Shown here: positions 52,968-61,347 of the stretch, one piece after another | Layout of the letters: the number at the start of each line of letters is the position of its first letter | Position numbering within the stretch: position 1 is the stretch's first letter | DNA from: CBFDBF01 sp050287965 | GTDB lineage: Bacteria > Pseudomonadota > Gammaproteobacteria > Chromatiales > Chromatiaceae | Direction of reading: 5' to 3' | NCBI GenBank assembly: GCA_050287965.1 | Contig: JBNKCX010000017.1 | Span: 129,440-193,439 of the forward strand | Length of the DNA: 64,000 bases | Notes under the pieces: model-generated | Told to the model about the DNA's origin: nothing | The model's database searches: none | Seen by the model: only the letters and a program-made list of their open reading frames with translations | Made by a program: the position numbers and the translations under genes

Positions 52968-54092
52968 CTACACCAGAACCAGATTATCCCTGTGGATCAA
53001 CTCCTCCTCATCCACATAACCCAAAATCTCCTGAATACGACTGCTGGGCTGCCCCTTGATCCGGTCCGTCTCCAGGGCGTCATAGTTGACCAGGCCCCGC
53101 GCCACTTCACGACCCTCTTCATCCACGCAGGAGACCACCTCGCCCCGGGCAAAGCCACCGGAAACCTCCTTGATTCCCACCGCCAACAGACTCCGGCCAC
53201 GCTCCCGTATCACGGCCACGGCACCGGCATCCAGCACCAGCCGGCCACGCACCCGCAAATGGCCCGCCAGCCATTGCTTACGCGCCGCCTGGGGTTCCTG
53301 GGCCGGGGCCAGCAAGGTCCCGATATCCTCCCCGCGGCTGATACGGCCGAGGACATCATCTCTGTTACCGGAGGCGATTACCGTTGCGGTTCCGGAACGG
53401 GCCGCAAGCCGGGCCGCCCGCACCTTGGTCACCATACCCCCCAGACCGAGACCGCCGGCGCTGCCTCCCGCAACCCTGTCCAGATCGCCGTTATCCACCC
53501 GGGTCTCGGAGATCAGAGCGGCGTCGGGATTGAAACGGGGATCGCTGTCGAACAGCCCCTCCTGATCCGTCAGGAGCACCAGCAGGTCCGCCTCGATAAG
53601 ATTGGCCACCAGCGCCGCCAGGGTATCGTTGTCCCCGAAACGGAGCTCCTCGTTGGCCACGGTGTCGTTCTCGTTGACCACCGGCACCACTCCAAACTGC
53701 AGCAGTGTCCTCAGGGTGCTGCGGGCATTCAGGTAGCGCCCACGGTCGGTCAGATCGTCATGGGTAAGAAGGACCTGGGCGGTATGCCGACCGTGCTTCT
53801 GAAAACAGGTCTCATAGGCGCGGATCAGGCCCATCTGCCCGATGGCGGCGATCGCCTGAAGCTCATGCAGGGTCTTCGGTCTCTTGGGCCAACCCATGCG
53901 ACTCATGCCCTCCGCCACCGCACCGGAAGAGACCAACACCAGCTCCCTGCCCGCGGACATCCAGGCCGACATCTGCTCCACCCAGGAAAAAAGTCGCTCC
54001 CGCGCCAATCCCTCGCCGTCCCGGGTAAGCAGGGCGCTGCCGATCTTCACAACCCAGCGGCTGGTATTGGGGATCTTTTCGCGGGTGATCAT
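52968..54092 (-). CDS. proB: Glutamate 5-kinase ProB (with PUA domain)
   Basis: ProB phosphorylates glutamate, the first and proline-inhibited step of proline synthesis. The 374-residue protein has the amino-acid-kinase domain (WVVKIGSALLT, VSSGAVAEG, VVNENDTVA, FGDNDTLAALVA) and the C-terminal PUA domain (LVLDAGAVAVIRERGRSLL). The ATG directly abuts an array of eight CCAACTA heptads on the message, which leaves no Shine-Dalgarno sequence. It is downstream of obg but separated by ~180 bp of repeats. Confidence 0.95.
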   Translation of the reverse strand: MITREKIPNTSRWVVKIGSALLTRDGEGLARERLFSWVEQMSAWMSAGRELVLVSSGAVAEGMSRMGWPKRPKTLHELQAIAAIGQMGLIRAYETCFQKHGRHTAQVLLTHDDLTDRGRYLNARSTLRTLLQFGVVPVVNENDTVANEELRFGDNDTLAALVANLIEADLLVLLTDQEGLFDSDPRFNPDAALISETRVDNGDLDRVAGGSAGGLGLGGMVTKVRAARLAARSGTATVIASGNRDDVLGRISRGEDIGTLLAPAQEPQAARKQWLAGHLRVRGRLVLDAGAVAVIRERGRSLLAVGIKEVSGGFARGEVVSCVDEEGREVARGLVNYDALETDRIKGQPSSRIQEILGYVDEEELIHRDNLVLV

Positions 54093-54147
54093 AGTTGGTA
54101 GTTGGTAGTTGGTAGTTGGTAGTTGGTAGTTGGTAGTTGGTAGTTGG
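54092..54147. repeat. Eight perfect 7-base tandem repeats (TAGTTGG) forming the proB leader
   Basis: TAGTTGG is repeated eight times without error and its first base is part of the proB start codon (minus strand). Copy number changes would move the ribosome entry region. Confidence 0.95.
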
Positions 54148-54210
54148 TAAAGAGGATATCACCTAAATTTTCATATACCTATATGCCATCCATCGCTCGT
54201 CATAAACATC

Positions 54211-54268
54211 TTCCTTCTAACTTCTAACTTCCAACTACTAACTACCAACTACTAAACTACTAACTTCA
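54211..54268. repeat. Degenerate heptad array, inverted relative to the proB-leader array
   Basis: About eight imperfect units such as CTTCTAA, CTTCCAA, CTACTAA and CTACCAA lie between proB and obg. They are complementary to the TAGTTGG array 64 bases away, so the two can pair. Confidence 0.8.
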
Positions 54269-54272
54269 GACT

Positions 54273-55346
54273 TTAAACCGGCTCCCAAGGCTCTTCATCA
54301 ACCGTACTCTCAGTAACCGCCCCTAGCTCATCCCGTCGCAACTCCTCCAGCCGGTTCATCAGGGCGTAGACCAGGGCCTCTGTGCCTTCACCGGTGAGAG
54401 CGGATACGGCATACACCGGTCCCTGCCAACCCAACTCCTCCAACAGCCGTTCACTGCGCTGTTGGAACTCGTCCTGCGGAAGCAGATCCATCTTATTGAG
54501 CACCAGCCAGCGCTCCCGTTGGCTCAACTCGCTGCTGAATTTCACCAATTCCTCCTCGATCTGACGCACCTCCTGCAACGGATCAACCGCTTCGTCCATG
54601 GGCGCCATATCCACAAGGTGCAGCAGCAACCGGGTACGGGTCAGGTGTTTGAGAAACTGTATCCCCAGGCCGGCACCTTCCGCCGCACCTTCGATAACTC
54701 CCGGGATATCGGCGATCACAAAACTGCGTTCGCTACCCACGCTTACCACCCCCAGATTCGGGTAAAGGGTGGTGAAGGGATAATCGGCCACCTTCGGTCG
54801 AGCGCTGGACACCTTGGTAATGAAACTCGACTTACCGGCGTTAGGCATACCCAGAAGCCCGACATCCGCCAACAATATCAATTCCAGATGAAGCTGGCGC
54901 TTCTCTCCGGGGGTGCCCGGGGTAAACTGCCGCGGGGCGCGGTTGGTGCTGCTCTTGTAGCGGGCATTCCCGATGCCATGGAACCCGCCCTTGGCCACCA
55001 GCAGGGTCTCCCCATGCTTCAGCAGCTCGCCCATCTCCTCTTCCGTATCCTCATCCCGGACCCGGGTACCCACCGGCACTTTGACATACCGGTCCTGACC
55101 GCTGCGGCCGGTGCGGTTGCGTCCCATGCCGGGCTGTCCCTTCTCCGCCCGATGCATGCGCAGGTGTCGGAAATCCACCAGGGTGTTGAGCCCGGAGTCA
55201 GCGATAAGATAAACGCTGCCGCCGTCACCGCCGTCACCGCCGTCCGGTCCGCCCTTGGGAATGAATTTCTCCCTGCGGAAACTGACGCAGCCGTTACCGC
55301 CGTTACCGGCCTCTACTCGGATAATTGCCTCGTCGACGAATTTCAT
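54273..55346 (-). CDS. obgE: Obg/CgtA family GTPase
   Basis: Obg is a ribosome-assembly GTPase that also senses ppGpp. The 357-residue protein has the glycine-rich Obg fold (DEAIIRVEAGNGGNGCVSFRR, GGPDGGDGGDGGSVYL) and a G domain with GMPNAGKSSF, DIPGVIEGAAEGAG and NKMDLL. A short acidic C-terminal tail replaces the long TGS-like extension. It starts at MKFVDEAI; no Shine-Dalgarno is seen and heptad repeats lie just upstream. It follows rpmA, the usual rplU-rpmA-obg order. Confidence 0.96.
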   Translation of the reverse strand: MKFVDEAIIRVEAGNGGNGCVSFRREKFIPKGGPDGGDGGDGGSVYLIADSGLNTLVDFRHLRMHRAEKGQPGMGRNRTGRSGQDRYVKVPVGTRVRDEDTEEEMGELLKHGETLLVAKGGFHGIGNARYKSSTNRAPRQFTPGTPGEKRQLHLELILLADVGLLGMPNAGKSSFITKVSSARPKVADYPFTTLYPNLGVVSVGSERSFVIADIPGVIEGAAEGAGLGIQFLKHLTRTRLLLHLVDMAPMDEAVDPLQEVRQIEEELVKFSSELSQRERWLVLNKMDLLPQDEFQQRSERLLEELGWQGPVYAVSALTGEGTEALVYALMNRLEELRRDELGAVTESTVDEEPWEPV

Positions 55347-55363
55347 GGTGATTAGTTTACAGG

Positions 55364-55453
55364 TTGGAAGTTGGAAGTTGGAAGTAAGGATAACATCCAC
55401 TCCTGGACTACCAACTTCTTATCTACTTACTTCTAACTTCCCACTTCAAACTA
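55364..55453. repeat. Paired heptad arrays between obg and rpmA
   Basis: Three exact TTGGAAG units at 55364-55384 face an inverted array of CTACCAA/CTTCTAA/CTTCCCA units at 55411-55453. The arrangement mirrors the pair on the other side of obg. Confidence 0.8.
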
Positions 55454-55465
55454 ATACCCTTAAAG

Positions 55466-55491
55466 CAAAAAGCCCCGTCAAATGACGAGGC
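55466..55491 (-). terminator. Terminator downstream of rpmA
   Basis: On the minus strand GCCTCGTC pairs with GACGGGGC (one G-T pair) around ATTT and runs into five Ts. Confidence 0.85.
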
Positions 55492-55519
55492 CCTTGCTGA
55501 TCGAATGAAAACGGCGTAA

Positions 55520-55777
55520 TCAGGCCGGAACCACGCTCACGTATTTACGCTTCTTCGGTCCCTTAATCTCGAACTTCACCACGCCGTCGGCCTTGGCGAA
55601 CAGGGTGTGATCCTTACCGCAACCGACATTGACCCCATCGTGGAAACGGGTGCCCCGCTGACGCACGATAATGTTGCCCGCCTTTACCGCCTGACCGCCA
55701 TAGATCTTGACGCCAAGACGTTTGGATTCTGAGTCGCGGCCGTTACGGGTACTGCCGCCTGCCTTCTTATGTGCCAT
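55520..55777 (-). CDS. rpmA: 50S ribosomal protein L27
   Basis: The 85-residue protein is complete L27 (MAHKKAGGSTRNGRDSESKR), whose N-terminus reaches the peptidyl-transferase centre. It begins directly with MAHKK, not a Firmicutes-type cleavable leader. It follows rplU by 12 bp. Confidence 0.98.
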   Translation of the reverse strand: MAHKKAGGSTRNGRDSESKRLGVKIYGGQAVKAGNIIVRQRGTRFHDGVNVGCGKDHTLFAKADGVVKFEIKGPKKRKYVSVVPA

Positions 55778-55789
55778 GCTCTAACCTGC

Positions 55790-56107
55790 CTATTTGCCTG
55801 CGGTTATCTTGGTGATTTCAAGCTCGGTATACCACTGCCGGTGACCCTGGCGCTTCAGGTGATGCTTGCGCCGCTTGAACTTAATGATGTTGACCTTTTT
55901 GCCCCGGCCGTGAGCCTTCACGGTGGCCGTGACCTTGCCGCCCTTTACATAGGGGGTTCCGATCGAGATCTTGTCGCCATCGGCAACCATCAGAACCTTG
56001 TCGAGCTCGACCTTGGCGCCCTCGTCTGCTCCCAGTTTTTCGACCCGAAGCTTATCACCCTGGGACACCCGGTACTGTTTACCCCCGGTCTGAATTACGG
56101 CATACAT
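55790..56107 (-). CDS. rplU: 50S ribosomal protein L21
   Basis: The 105-residue protein is complete L21 (MYAVIQTGGKQYRVSQGDKL, GRGKKVNIIKFKRRKHHLKR), which binds 23S rRNA with L20. It heads the rplU-rpmA-obg run and is divergent from ispB across a ~290 bp promoter region. A GGAG lies seven bases before the ATG. Confidence 0.98.
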   Translation of the reverse strand: MYAVIQTGGKQYRVSQGDKLRVEKLGADEGAKVELDKVLMVADGDKISIGTPYVKGGKVTATVKAHGRGKKVNIIKFKRRKHHLKRQGHRQWYTELEITKITAGK

Positions 56108-56328
56108 TTGCCAAATCTCCGTAAAAATCTGTCACTTAGGCATACGCCCTCAGGAATATGCCAACTAAAAGAGGCGGGATTTTACCTTCCCAGCCGTTAC
56201 CAGGTCAACATCTCCCTACCCCTGAGTGCCGGTTCGGGCGTATCTTAAGGCACCTCGCCCCATGCCGTCCCCCGCCAACTTCCCGCCAGACACCCCTGAT
56301 AGACCCGGGCCTCCCCTTCCCGCGGAAC

Positions 56329-56357
56329 TTGACAGCAATACGACGCCCTCCTAGCAT
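56329..56357 (+). promoter_or_regulatory. Sigma-70 promoter of ispB
   Basis: TTGACA and TAGCAT are 17 bases apart; the predicted start of transcription is ~35 bases before the ispB ATG. Confidence 0.65.
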
Positions 56358-56397
56358 GCCTCTTCCCCCCCGAACACCTATATAGATAAAGGGTTGT

Positions 56398-57366
56398 ATG
56401 GAAATCTCCGTAATCCGCGAGTTGGTCGCGGAAGACATGAAGGCGGTCGACAGTCTGATTCTGCGACAGCTGCACTCAGATGTGGTGTTGATTAATCAGA
56501 TCGGTCATTACATCGTCAACGCCGGCGGAAAACGCCTGCGCCCGATGATCGTCCTGCTGGCGGCGCGGGCTCTCGGCTATCAGGAACACAGGCATGTCGA
56601 CCTGGCCGCCATCATCGAATTCATCCATACCGCCACCCTGCTCCATGACGACGTTGTGGACGGCTCCGAATTGCGCCGCAGCCGGGAGACGGCAAACGCG
56701 GTCTGGGGTAACGCCGCCAGCGTGCTGGTGGGGGATTTCCTCTACTCCCGCTCCTTCGAAATGATGGTGGATATGGAAAGCATGCGTGTCATGGAGGTGC
56801 TGTCTCACGCCACCAACCGCATCGCCGAAGGGGAAGTCCTGCAGCTCCTGAATTGCCACGACCCGGATACCAGTGAAGAGCAATACCGGGAAGTGATCAT
56901 CAGAAAGACCGCCACCCTGTTCGAGGCGGGGGCACGCCTGGGGGGGGTCTTAGGAAACGCCACCACCGAAGAGGAACAGGCCCTGGCCGACTACGGCCTG
57001 CACCTGGGAATTGCGTTCCAGATAATCGATGATGCGCTGGATTACAGCGATTCCTCGGAAGATATCGGCAAGAACATCGGCGACGACCTGGCCGAAGGAA
57101 AACCCACCCTGCCGCTGCTTCGTGCCATGCAGGTGGGCAGCCCGGCACAGCGCCAGGTCATCCGGGAGGCGATCGAAAACGGCGGACTCGACCAGATAGC
57201 CGCCATCAAGGCCGCCATTGAATCCACGGACGCAATCGCTTACACTTCGCGCCTCGCGTCGGAAGAGGCGGCACTGGCCAAAAAGGCCCTGGAAGCACTG
57301 CCGCCCTCCTCCTTCAGAAACGCATTGGCGGCACTGGCGGATTTCTCCGTGGAACGCGCCAACTGA
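56398..57366 (+). CDS. ispB: Octaprenyl/polyprenyl diphosphate synthase IspB
   Basis: IspB lengthens farnesyl diphosphate to the quinone side chain. The 322-residue protein has the two aspartate-rich motifs: LLHDDVVDGSELRR (first) and FQIIDDALDYSDSSEDIGK (second). The GGKRLRPMIVLLAARALG segment is also present. All key aspartates and lysines are intact and the length is normal. It is followed by tRNA-Pro after 8 bp. Confidence 0.96.
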   Translation: MEISVIRELVAEDMKAVDSLILRQLHSDVVLINQIGHYIVNAGGKRLRPMIVLLAARALGYQEHRHVDLAAIIEFIHTATLLHDDVVDGSELRRSRETANAVWGNAASVLVGDFLYSRSFEMMVDMESMRVMEVLSHATNRIAEGEVLQLLNCHDPDTSEEQYREVIIRKTATLFEAGARLGGVLGNATTEEEQALADYGLHLGIAFQIIDDALDYSDSSEDIGKNIGDDLAEGKPTLPLLRAMQVGSPAQRQVIREAIENGGLDQIAAIKAAIESTDAIAYTSRLASEEAALAKKALEALPPSSFRNALAALADFSVERAN

Positions 57367-57374
57367 TCCATATT

Positions 57375-57451
57375 CGGGGTGTAGCTCAGCCTGGTAGAGC
57401 ACTGCCTTCGGGAGGCAGGGGCCGGAGGTTCGAATCCTCTCACCCCGACCA
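57375..57451 (+). tRNA. tRNA-Pro (anticodon CGG)
   Basis: The 77-base sequence folds as a cloverleaf. The acceptor stem is CGGGGTG/CACCCCG with encoded CCA, the D arm is GCTCAGCCTGGTAGAGC, the anticodon stem is CTGCC/GGCAG with loop TTCGGGA, and the T arm contains GGTTCGAATCC. The CGG anticodon reads CCG. Its 3' end is the crossover target of the adjacent integrase remnant. Confidence 0.97.
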
Positions 57452-57921
57452 ATTTTTCACATCACCTGCCTCCAGCTCCCCTCACCTATCTCAAGCAGCA
57501 CGCAGCAGCAGTTCTTGAGAGGATAAGAACCGACTGGAGGTTCGACCGAATCGCCGGGAGCGATTCGGCAAATGAGCGAAGGCAGGTTTTTGCTCCTGCA
57601 AAACCTGCACTTCCGCCATCCATGGCGGTCGCGAACCCGAAGGGCGAGGGCCAGGAAGGCCCGAGTAATCCCCTCACACCGACCACTTTTTCACATCACC
57701 TGCCCCCAGCTCCCCTCACCTATCTCAAGCAGCACGCAGCAGCAGTTCTTGAGAGGATAAGAACCGACTGGAGGTTCGACCGAATCGCCGGGAGCGATTC
57801 GGCAAATGAGCGAAGTGAACCCGAAGGGCGAGGGCCAGGACGGCCCGAGTAATCCTCTCACCCCGACCAATTTTTCACATCACCTGCCTCCAGCTCCCCT
57901 CACCTATCTCAAGCAGCACGC
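57433..57921 (+). repeat. Tandem att-like repeats carrying the 3' end of tRNA-Pro
   Basis: The last ~19 bases of tRNA-Pro (from AATCC to GACCA) plus the following TTTTTCACATCACCTGCC recur at 57667 and 57851, giving units of 234 and 184 bp. The units share a segment with CTTGAGAGGATAAGAACCG and a CGAATCGC/GCGATTCG hairpin; the first unit has 50 extra bases. The copies look like attachment sites left by successive or failed integrations. The ~1 kb up to the next gene holds only these repeats, the integrase remnant and a 45-bp duplication. Confidence 0.85.
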
Positions 57922-58227
57922 ATCCGTGCGCCGCTCCGGCACAGGCTTGCCAACCGGTACGTCGCCGGCATCCGCGGTGTCGATATCGCCAGGTACCGGG
58001 ATGAACGACTGAAAAAGGTCTCCCCCGGCACCGCCAAGCGTGACCTGGTGATCCTGTCCCACCTGTTTAAGGTCGCGCACAAGGAGCGGGATATCCACGT
58101 CTACAGTCCGGTACATGACATCAAACTACCCCCACATGCCAAGACCCGTGACCGGAGATTACGTCCAGGTTACGACTCAGGGAAGATGGTACCGGGGAAG
58201 CCTGCCCGGACCCCTGGGAGGTTCTGA
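57922..58227 (+). pseudogene. Tyrosine-recombinase (integrase) fragment
   Basis: About 101 codons encode the core-binding domain of a tyrosine integrase: LANRYVAGIRGVDIARYRDE, then RDLVILSHLFKVAHKERDI and KTRDRRL. There is no start codon, and the frame breaks before the catalytic domain (no R-H-R-H-Y residues are present). It starts exactly where the third att-like copy ends. It is a relic of the element that integrated at tRNA-Pro. Confidence 0.75.
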
Positions 58228-58340
58228 GCGACGGTCGTCTGCCGGAGAACGAGGCACAGGCGCCGGCCGAGGCACAGCAGCTCTTCAGTATGAACCAAGG
58301 GTCACGGGTTCCGGGCAACACCTTCGAGCAGCACACCGGG

Positions 58341-58430
58341 ATTTGTTGCAACCTGATTGAACCGTTTGGCTATCTGCTGCGACGAATTTGTTGCAGCCTG
58401 ATTGAACCGTTCGGCTATCTGCTGCGACAC
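58341..58430. repeat. Two 45-bp direct repeats
   Basis: Two units beginning ATTTGTTGCA and ending TATCTGCTGCGAC agree in 41 of 45 bases. They lie between the integrase remnant and the next gene's ribosome binding site. Confidence 0.85.
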
Positions 58431-58475
58431 ATTGCATATTGTAGTCAGGTTAGTTATCTCAAGGAGGGTATCCCC

Positions 58476-59018
58476 ATGAAGCAGTTTGCAATTATTTCTG
58501 TAGTCCTTGCCTGTGGCGTCTTGCTGGTCCAGCCGGTCCATGCCGAGCTGAAAATACCGCCCAATGCCGCCAGTCCCAGGCAACAGCAGACCAAACCCCA
58601 AATGCAGCAGATGAAACCCAAGGCCCATGCGTCCAGCAAGCCGGGCAGACCCGGCGAAGAACTTGGCATGGAAAAAGCCGACGAGGAGGAGCGGCCATCA
58701 CCTGCTCAGCTCCTGCATGGTCCAGCCAAACCCCAGATGAATGTTATGCCGGCGCGTGGCGGCGATATGATCATCAATGACGACACACCTGCCGGTGATG
58801 CCTCGCCGGAACAGATACCCTCCCTGCAGCAACAGCAGCAGCAGGGCAATGGTTTCAGTATGCCCGGTTCCGAGGTAGGTATGGAAAAAGCCGACGAAGA
58901 GGAAAGACCGTCACCGGGCAGCCTGCAACAGAACCAGGGCTTTGGAGGTCTTGGTGGAGGCAATCCCCCACCCGGCGGAGACCCGGCACAACAGCAACAG
59001 CTGCAACAACAGCAATAA
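58476..59018 (+). CDS. Secreted Gln/Pro-rich protein with internal duplication
   Basis: The 180-residue protein has a signal peptide (MKQFAIISVVLACGVLLVQP) and a low-complexity Gln/Pro-rich body. A 17-residue block (GEELGMEKADEEERPSP and GSEVGMEKADEEERPSP) appears twice, about 70 residues apart, and polyglutamine runs end the protein. No homologue is recognised. It has a strong AAGGAGGG ribosome binding site. It is followed after 79 bp by another secreted protein of the accessory region and may be co-transcribed. Confidence 0.7.
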   Translation: MKQFAIISVVLACGVLLVQPVHAELKIPPNAASPRQQQTKPQMQQMKPKAHASSKPGRPGEELGMEKADEEERPSPAQLLHGPAKPQMNVMPARGGDMIINDDTPAGDASPEQIPSLQQQQQQGNGFSMPGSEVGMEKADEEERPSPGSLQQNQGFGGLGGGNPPPGGDPAQQQQLQQQQ

Positions 59019-59044
59019 TCGCCACGGGAAAATTATATTGCAGG

Positions 59045-59073
59045 CCAGGCATCAGTGTTTTGCTGATGCCTGG
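59045..59073. terminator. Hairpin between the two secreted-protein genes
   Basis: CCAGGCATCAG pairs over 11 bp with CTGATGCCTGG. No T-run follows, so it may be an attenuator or a processing site. Confidence 0.45.
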
Positions 59074-59097
59074 TGACCCCACCCTACAGGAGGCGTC

Positions 59098-60696
59098 ATG
59101 AGTCTACTAAAGCACATGGTTAGTTCTTTCGCTATTGTCATTATTCTGTTTCACACGACCATATCGTTTGCAAATGACTGGACAGACGGTGCCTGGACAA
59201 TAGTGAATGGGCAAAAACAGGCGCTCAACAAGGAAGGTGACAGCTACCATATCGTGACCAATGCCAACTGGCCGGCCACGATCGGAGTGGAGGCAGAGTG
59301 GTCGATTGGTCCCAAGAAATGGGGAAGTACGAAGGTAGCTTTTATCTGTACAGACGCATCCCTCACTGCATCCGATGGCAGCCCCGAACAACCCGCCACC
59401 ATCGAGCCTATTAGTTATAGTAGTTATAGTAGTAGTAGCCACCGTAGAAATTATCGTATCTCTGCAAATGGTGTAACAAATAACCCGTCCGTTAACAACA
59501 GCGTGATTTATCACCTGCAGGCAAACTGCCGCTCTAAAAATCCAGATCCACATCCAAAACCAGGACATGAGTACAAGTCTTTCACGTACTCGACAACATT
59601 CGTTGTGGATGCCAACGGCACTTCAGACTGGCAACCCTTGGTTCCCAGCGGTGAACCACACTATCTCACGATGATGGCTCCCCAGGAAGGGGCAAGGTTG
59701 AAGGGAGAACTTGAGTTAAAACTGCGAAATAATCTTTATGGTATGCACACACCGTCTTATCTGGATGTTGAAATCAAGAAAGCCGGTAAAGTGGAATACG
59801 GTACGCATGGTGAGATGAGTTTACCTGAAGGACAACCCCATGGCAGCCAGTGGGAAACTGTTCTCACTGAACGGTATCCCTGGCCTGAAAGTCAACCCAT
59901 GTGGATCAAGCGTCCTGGCCTGGCGGAACCCGGCCTGTATGAAGTGACCGTAACAAGCGCATGGAACAATGGCAATGGGTCCGATGCGAACGGGGCCTAC
60001 ACGCGGACCTTTCAGATTGTGGGCTCAGTAAGCGTCCAGAAGGCCAAGATGGTCACGAAGACGGCGAATGAAAACCTCAGACCAGCCGGTAAGCCGGCAG
60101 GAGGATTTGGTCCACCGAAACTGAACAATCCCTCACAAGGTCAGGACAATGCCGCCCCGGCAACTGGTTTTTCTACCGGTATTGGTCCGGCAAAGCTTAA
60201 CCGCGCTACGGCAAGCCTGATCGTTGTCGATACAATCAGTGTACACCCCACGCCACTGAAGGAAGGCACACCGGTCAACCTGGAGATCAACTTCAAGAAT
60301 AACGGCAGCGTAGCCAGTTATGCAGCAGCACGGTACCAGTTGACCTGTACCGTGGTGCAGGGAAGCAATGATTGCCCGGTACCTTCCCGGACTGCCGCAA
60401 TCGGCGAGGCAATCGAACCGGGCCAGACCGCGTCGGTTATACTCATGGGTGCCAAGCCGGCGTCGGCAGGACAATACCGGGTGTCGGTATCACCCTTACC
60501 GGCATCACCGGGTCGCTCTTTCAGCGTGACCTTGAACGTGGCCGGTAGTCGCGTGACGTCGCCCAGTCCCGGCTTGCGTGTCTCTCCTGCAGCATCGCCA
60601 TCCCAGACCCCGGCCGCAGCTCCGGCAACTCCCGGCACGGTACCAGTACAGCCTGGGACCAGTCCCACCAAACCACGACTGGTGAGCCCGCGTTAG
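59098..60696 (+). CDS. Large secreted protein with a CARDB-like domain
   Basis: The 532-residue protein has a signal peptide (ending TTISFA) and a beta-rich region up to residue ~310. A repeat-like pair follows (GGFGPPKLN and TGIGPAKLN), then a CARDB-like (cell-adhesion-related) domain at about 375-480 beginning LIVVDTISVHPTPLKEGTPV. The Pro/Ser/Thr-rich tail resembles a linker. It might be an adhesin or secreted binding protein. The ATG follows AGGAGGCGTC. It is next to the Gln-rich protein gene. Confidence 0.72.
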   Translation: MSLLKHMVSSFAIVIILFHTTISFANDWTDGAWTIVNGQKQALNKEGDSYHIVTNANWPATIGVEAEWSIGPKKWGSTKVAFICTDASLTASDGSPEQPATIEPISYSSYSSSSHRRNYRISANGVTNNPSVNNSVIYHLQANCRSKNPDPHPKPGHEYKSFTYSTTFVVDANGTSDWQPLVPSGEPHYLTMMAPQEGARLKGELELKLRNNLYGMHTPSYLDVEIKKAGKVEYGTHGEMSLPEGQPHGSQWETVLTERYPWPESQPMWIKRPGLAEPGLYEVTVTSAWNNGNGSDANGAYTRTFQIVGSVSVQKAKMVTKTANENLRPAGKPAGGFGPPKLNNPSQGQDNAAPATGFSTGIGPAKLNRATASLIVVDTISVHPTPLKEGTPVNLEINFKNNGSVASYAAARYQLTCTVVQGSNDCPVPSRTAAIGEAIEPGQTASVILMGAKPASAGQYRVSVSPLPASPGRSFSVTLNVAGSRVTSPSPGLRVSPAASPSQTPAAAPATPGTVPVQPGTSPTKPRLVSPR

Positions 60697-60701
60697 GGGA
60701 A

Positions 60702-60727
60702 GGGATAGGAATTTGCATTCAGCGAAT
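60702..60727. repeat. 26-bp direct repeat, copy 1 (after the CARDB gene)
   Basis: It begins GGGATAGGAATTTGCATTC. A second copy, 24 of 26 bases identical, lies 639 bp downstream directly after the thioesterase gene stop. Confidence 0.75.
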
Positions 60728-60780
60728 GAAGGACGGGGCAAGCCAGCTCCAATATCAACAAAACAGAGGAGGGGGAACCC

Positions 60781-61347
60781 ATGCCCCGCATTGAACATCC
60801 GATTCATGTTTTTTTCGATGATACCGATATGGGTGGTGTCGTCTATCACGGTCGCTATGTGGTATGGATGGAACACGCCCGCCATGCGCTTATCAGCAGT
60901 TCCGGGGCCAGCCCGGCGCAGATCATGAAAGAACACGGCGTCGCCCTGGTGGCATCTCGCATGGCAGTCAAGTTCGTTCGCCCAGCATGTTTCGAGGATC
61001 GTCTGGTAGCTACGGCGCGTATCGCGGACTTCGACCATTACCGGCTTCACTTCGACCAAACAATCGAAAGGGGCGGCAAGTTGCTGGTTCGCGCCGATGT
61101 AACAGCGACCTGCATTGATATTTCTACCGGCCGCCCTGCAGTAATGCCGGCCGCAATCATAAAACGACTGACAAACGCCGCTCCGCAGAATAGCGCGGCC
61201 CAGCGAATAGGAAAGAGAGCAATGAGCAAGCGCGTCATTAATATTGCGCGTCCGCGTGAATACTCTGCAGGTAACGGGCCGGTGAAAACTGTCCGGGATC
61301 GCCACGGAGTGTTGGTAGCGGATGGAAAGAATCTGAGCAAGGGATAG
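60781..61347 (+). CDS. YbgC-like acyl-CoA thioesterase with C-terminal extension
   Basis: The 188-residue protein has a 4HBT hotdog domain at about 5-130. The catalytic Asp lies in FDDTDMGGVVYHGRYVVWME, the hallmark of the YbgC family. A ~55-residue extension follows (from TNAAPQNSAAQRIG to the end) that is not part of the family and contains no recognised motif. It may be a fusion scar. It is preceded by GAGGAGGGGG. Its neighbours are not the usual tol-pal genes, so it is probably an acquired paralogue. Confidence 0.85.
   Translation: MPRIEHPIHVFFDDTDMGGVVYHGRYVVWMEHARHALISSSGASPAQIMKEHGVALVASRMAVKFVRPACFEDRLVATARIADFDHYRLHFDQTIERGGKLLVRADVTATCIDISTGRPAVMPAAIIKRLTNAAPQNSAAQRIGKRAMSKRVINIARPREYSAGNGPVKTVRDRHGVLVADGKNLSKG

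Noticed and set aside
54089..55453. A CRISPR array in the repeats around proB and obg
   Set aside because: The units are contiguous 7-base tandem repeats without spacers of constant length and without cas genes.
57240..57452. A short minus-strand protein-like frame (GVRGFEPPAPASRRQC) over tRNA-Pro
   Set aside because: This is the well-known false protein produced by reading a tRNA gene backwards.
57452..57660. A second tRNA gene in the tandem units after tRNA-Pro
   Set aside because: Only the 3' end of the tRNA is repeated; no D arm or anticodon stem can be formed.
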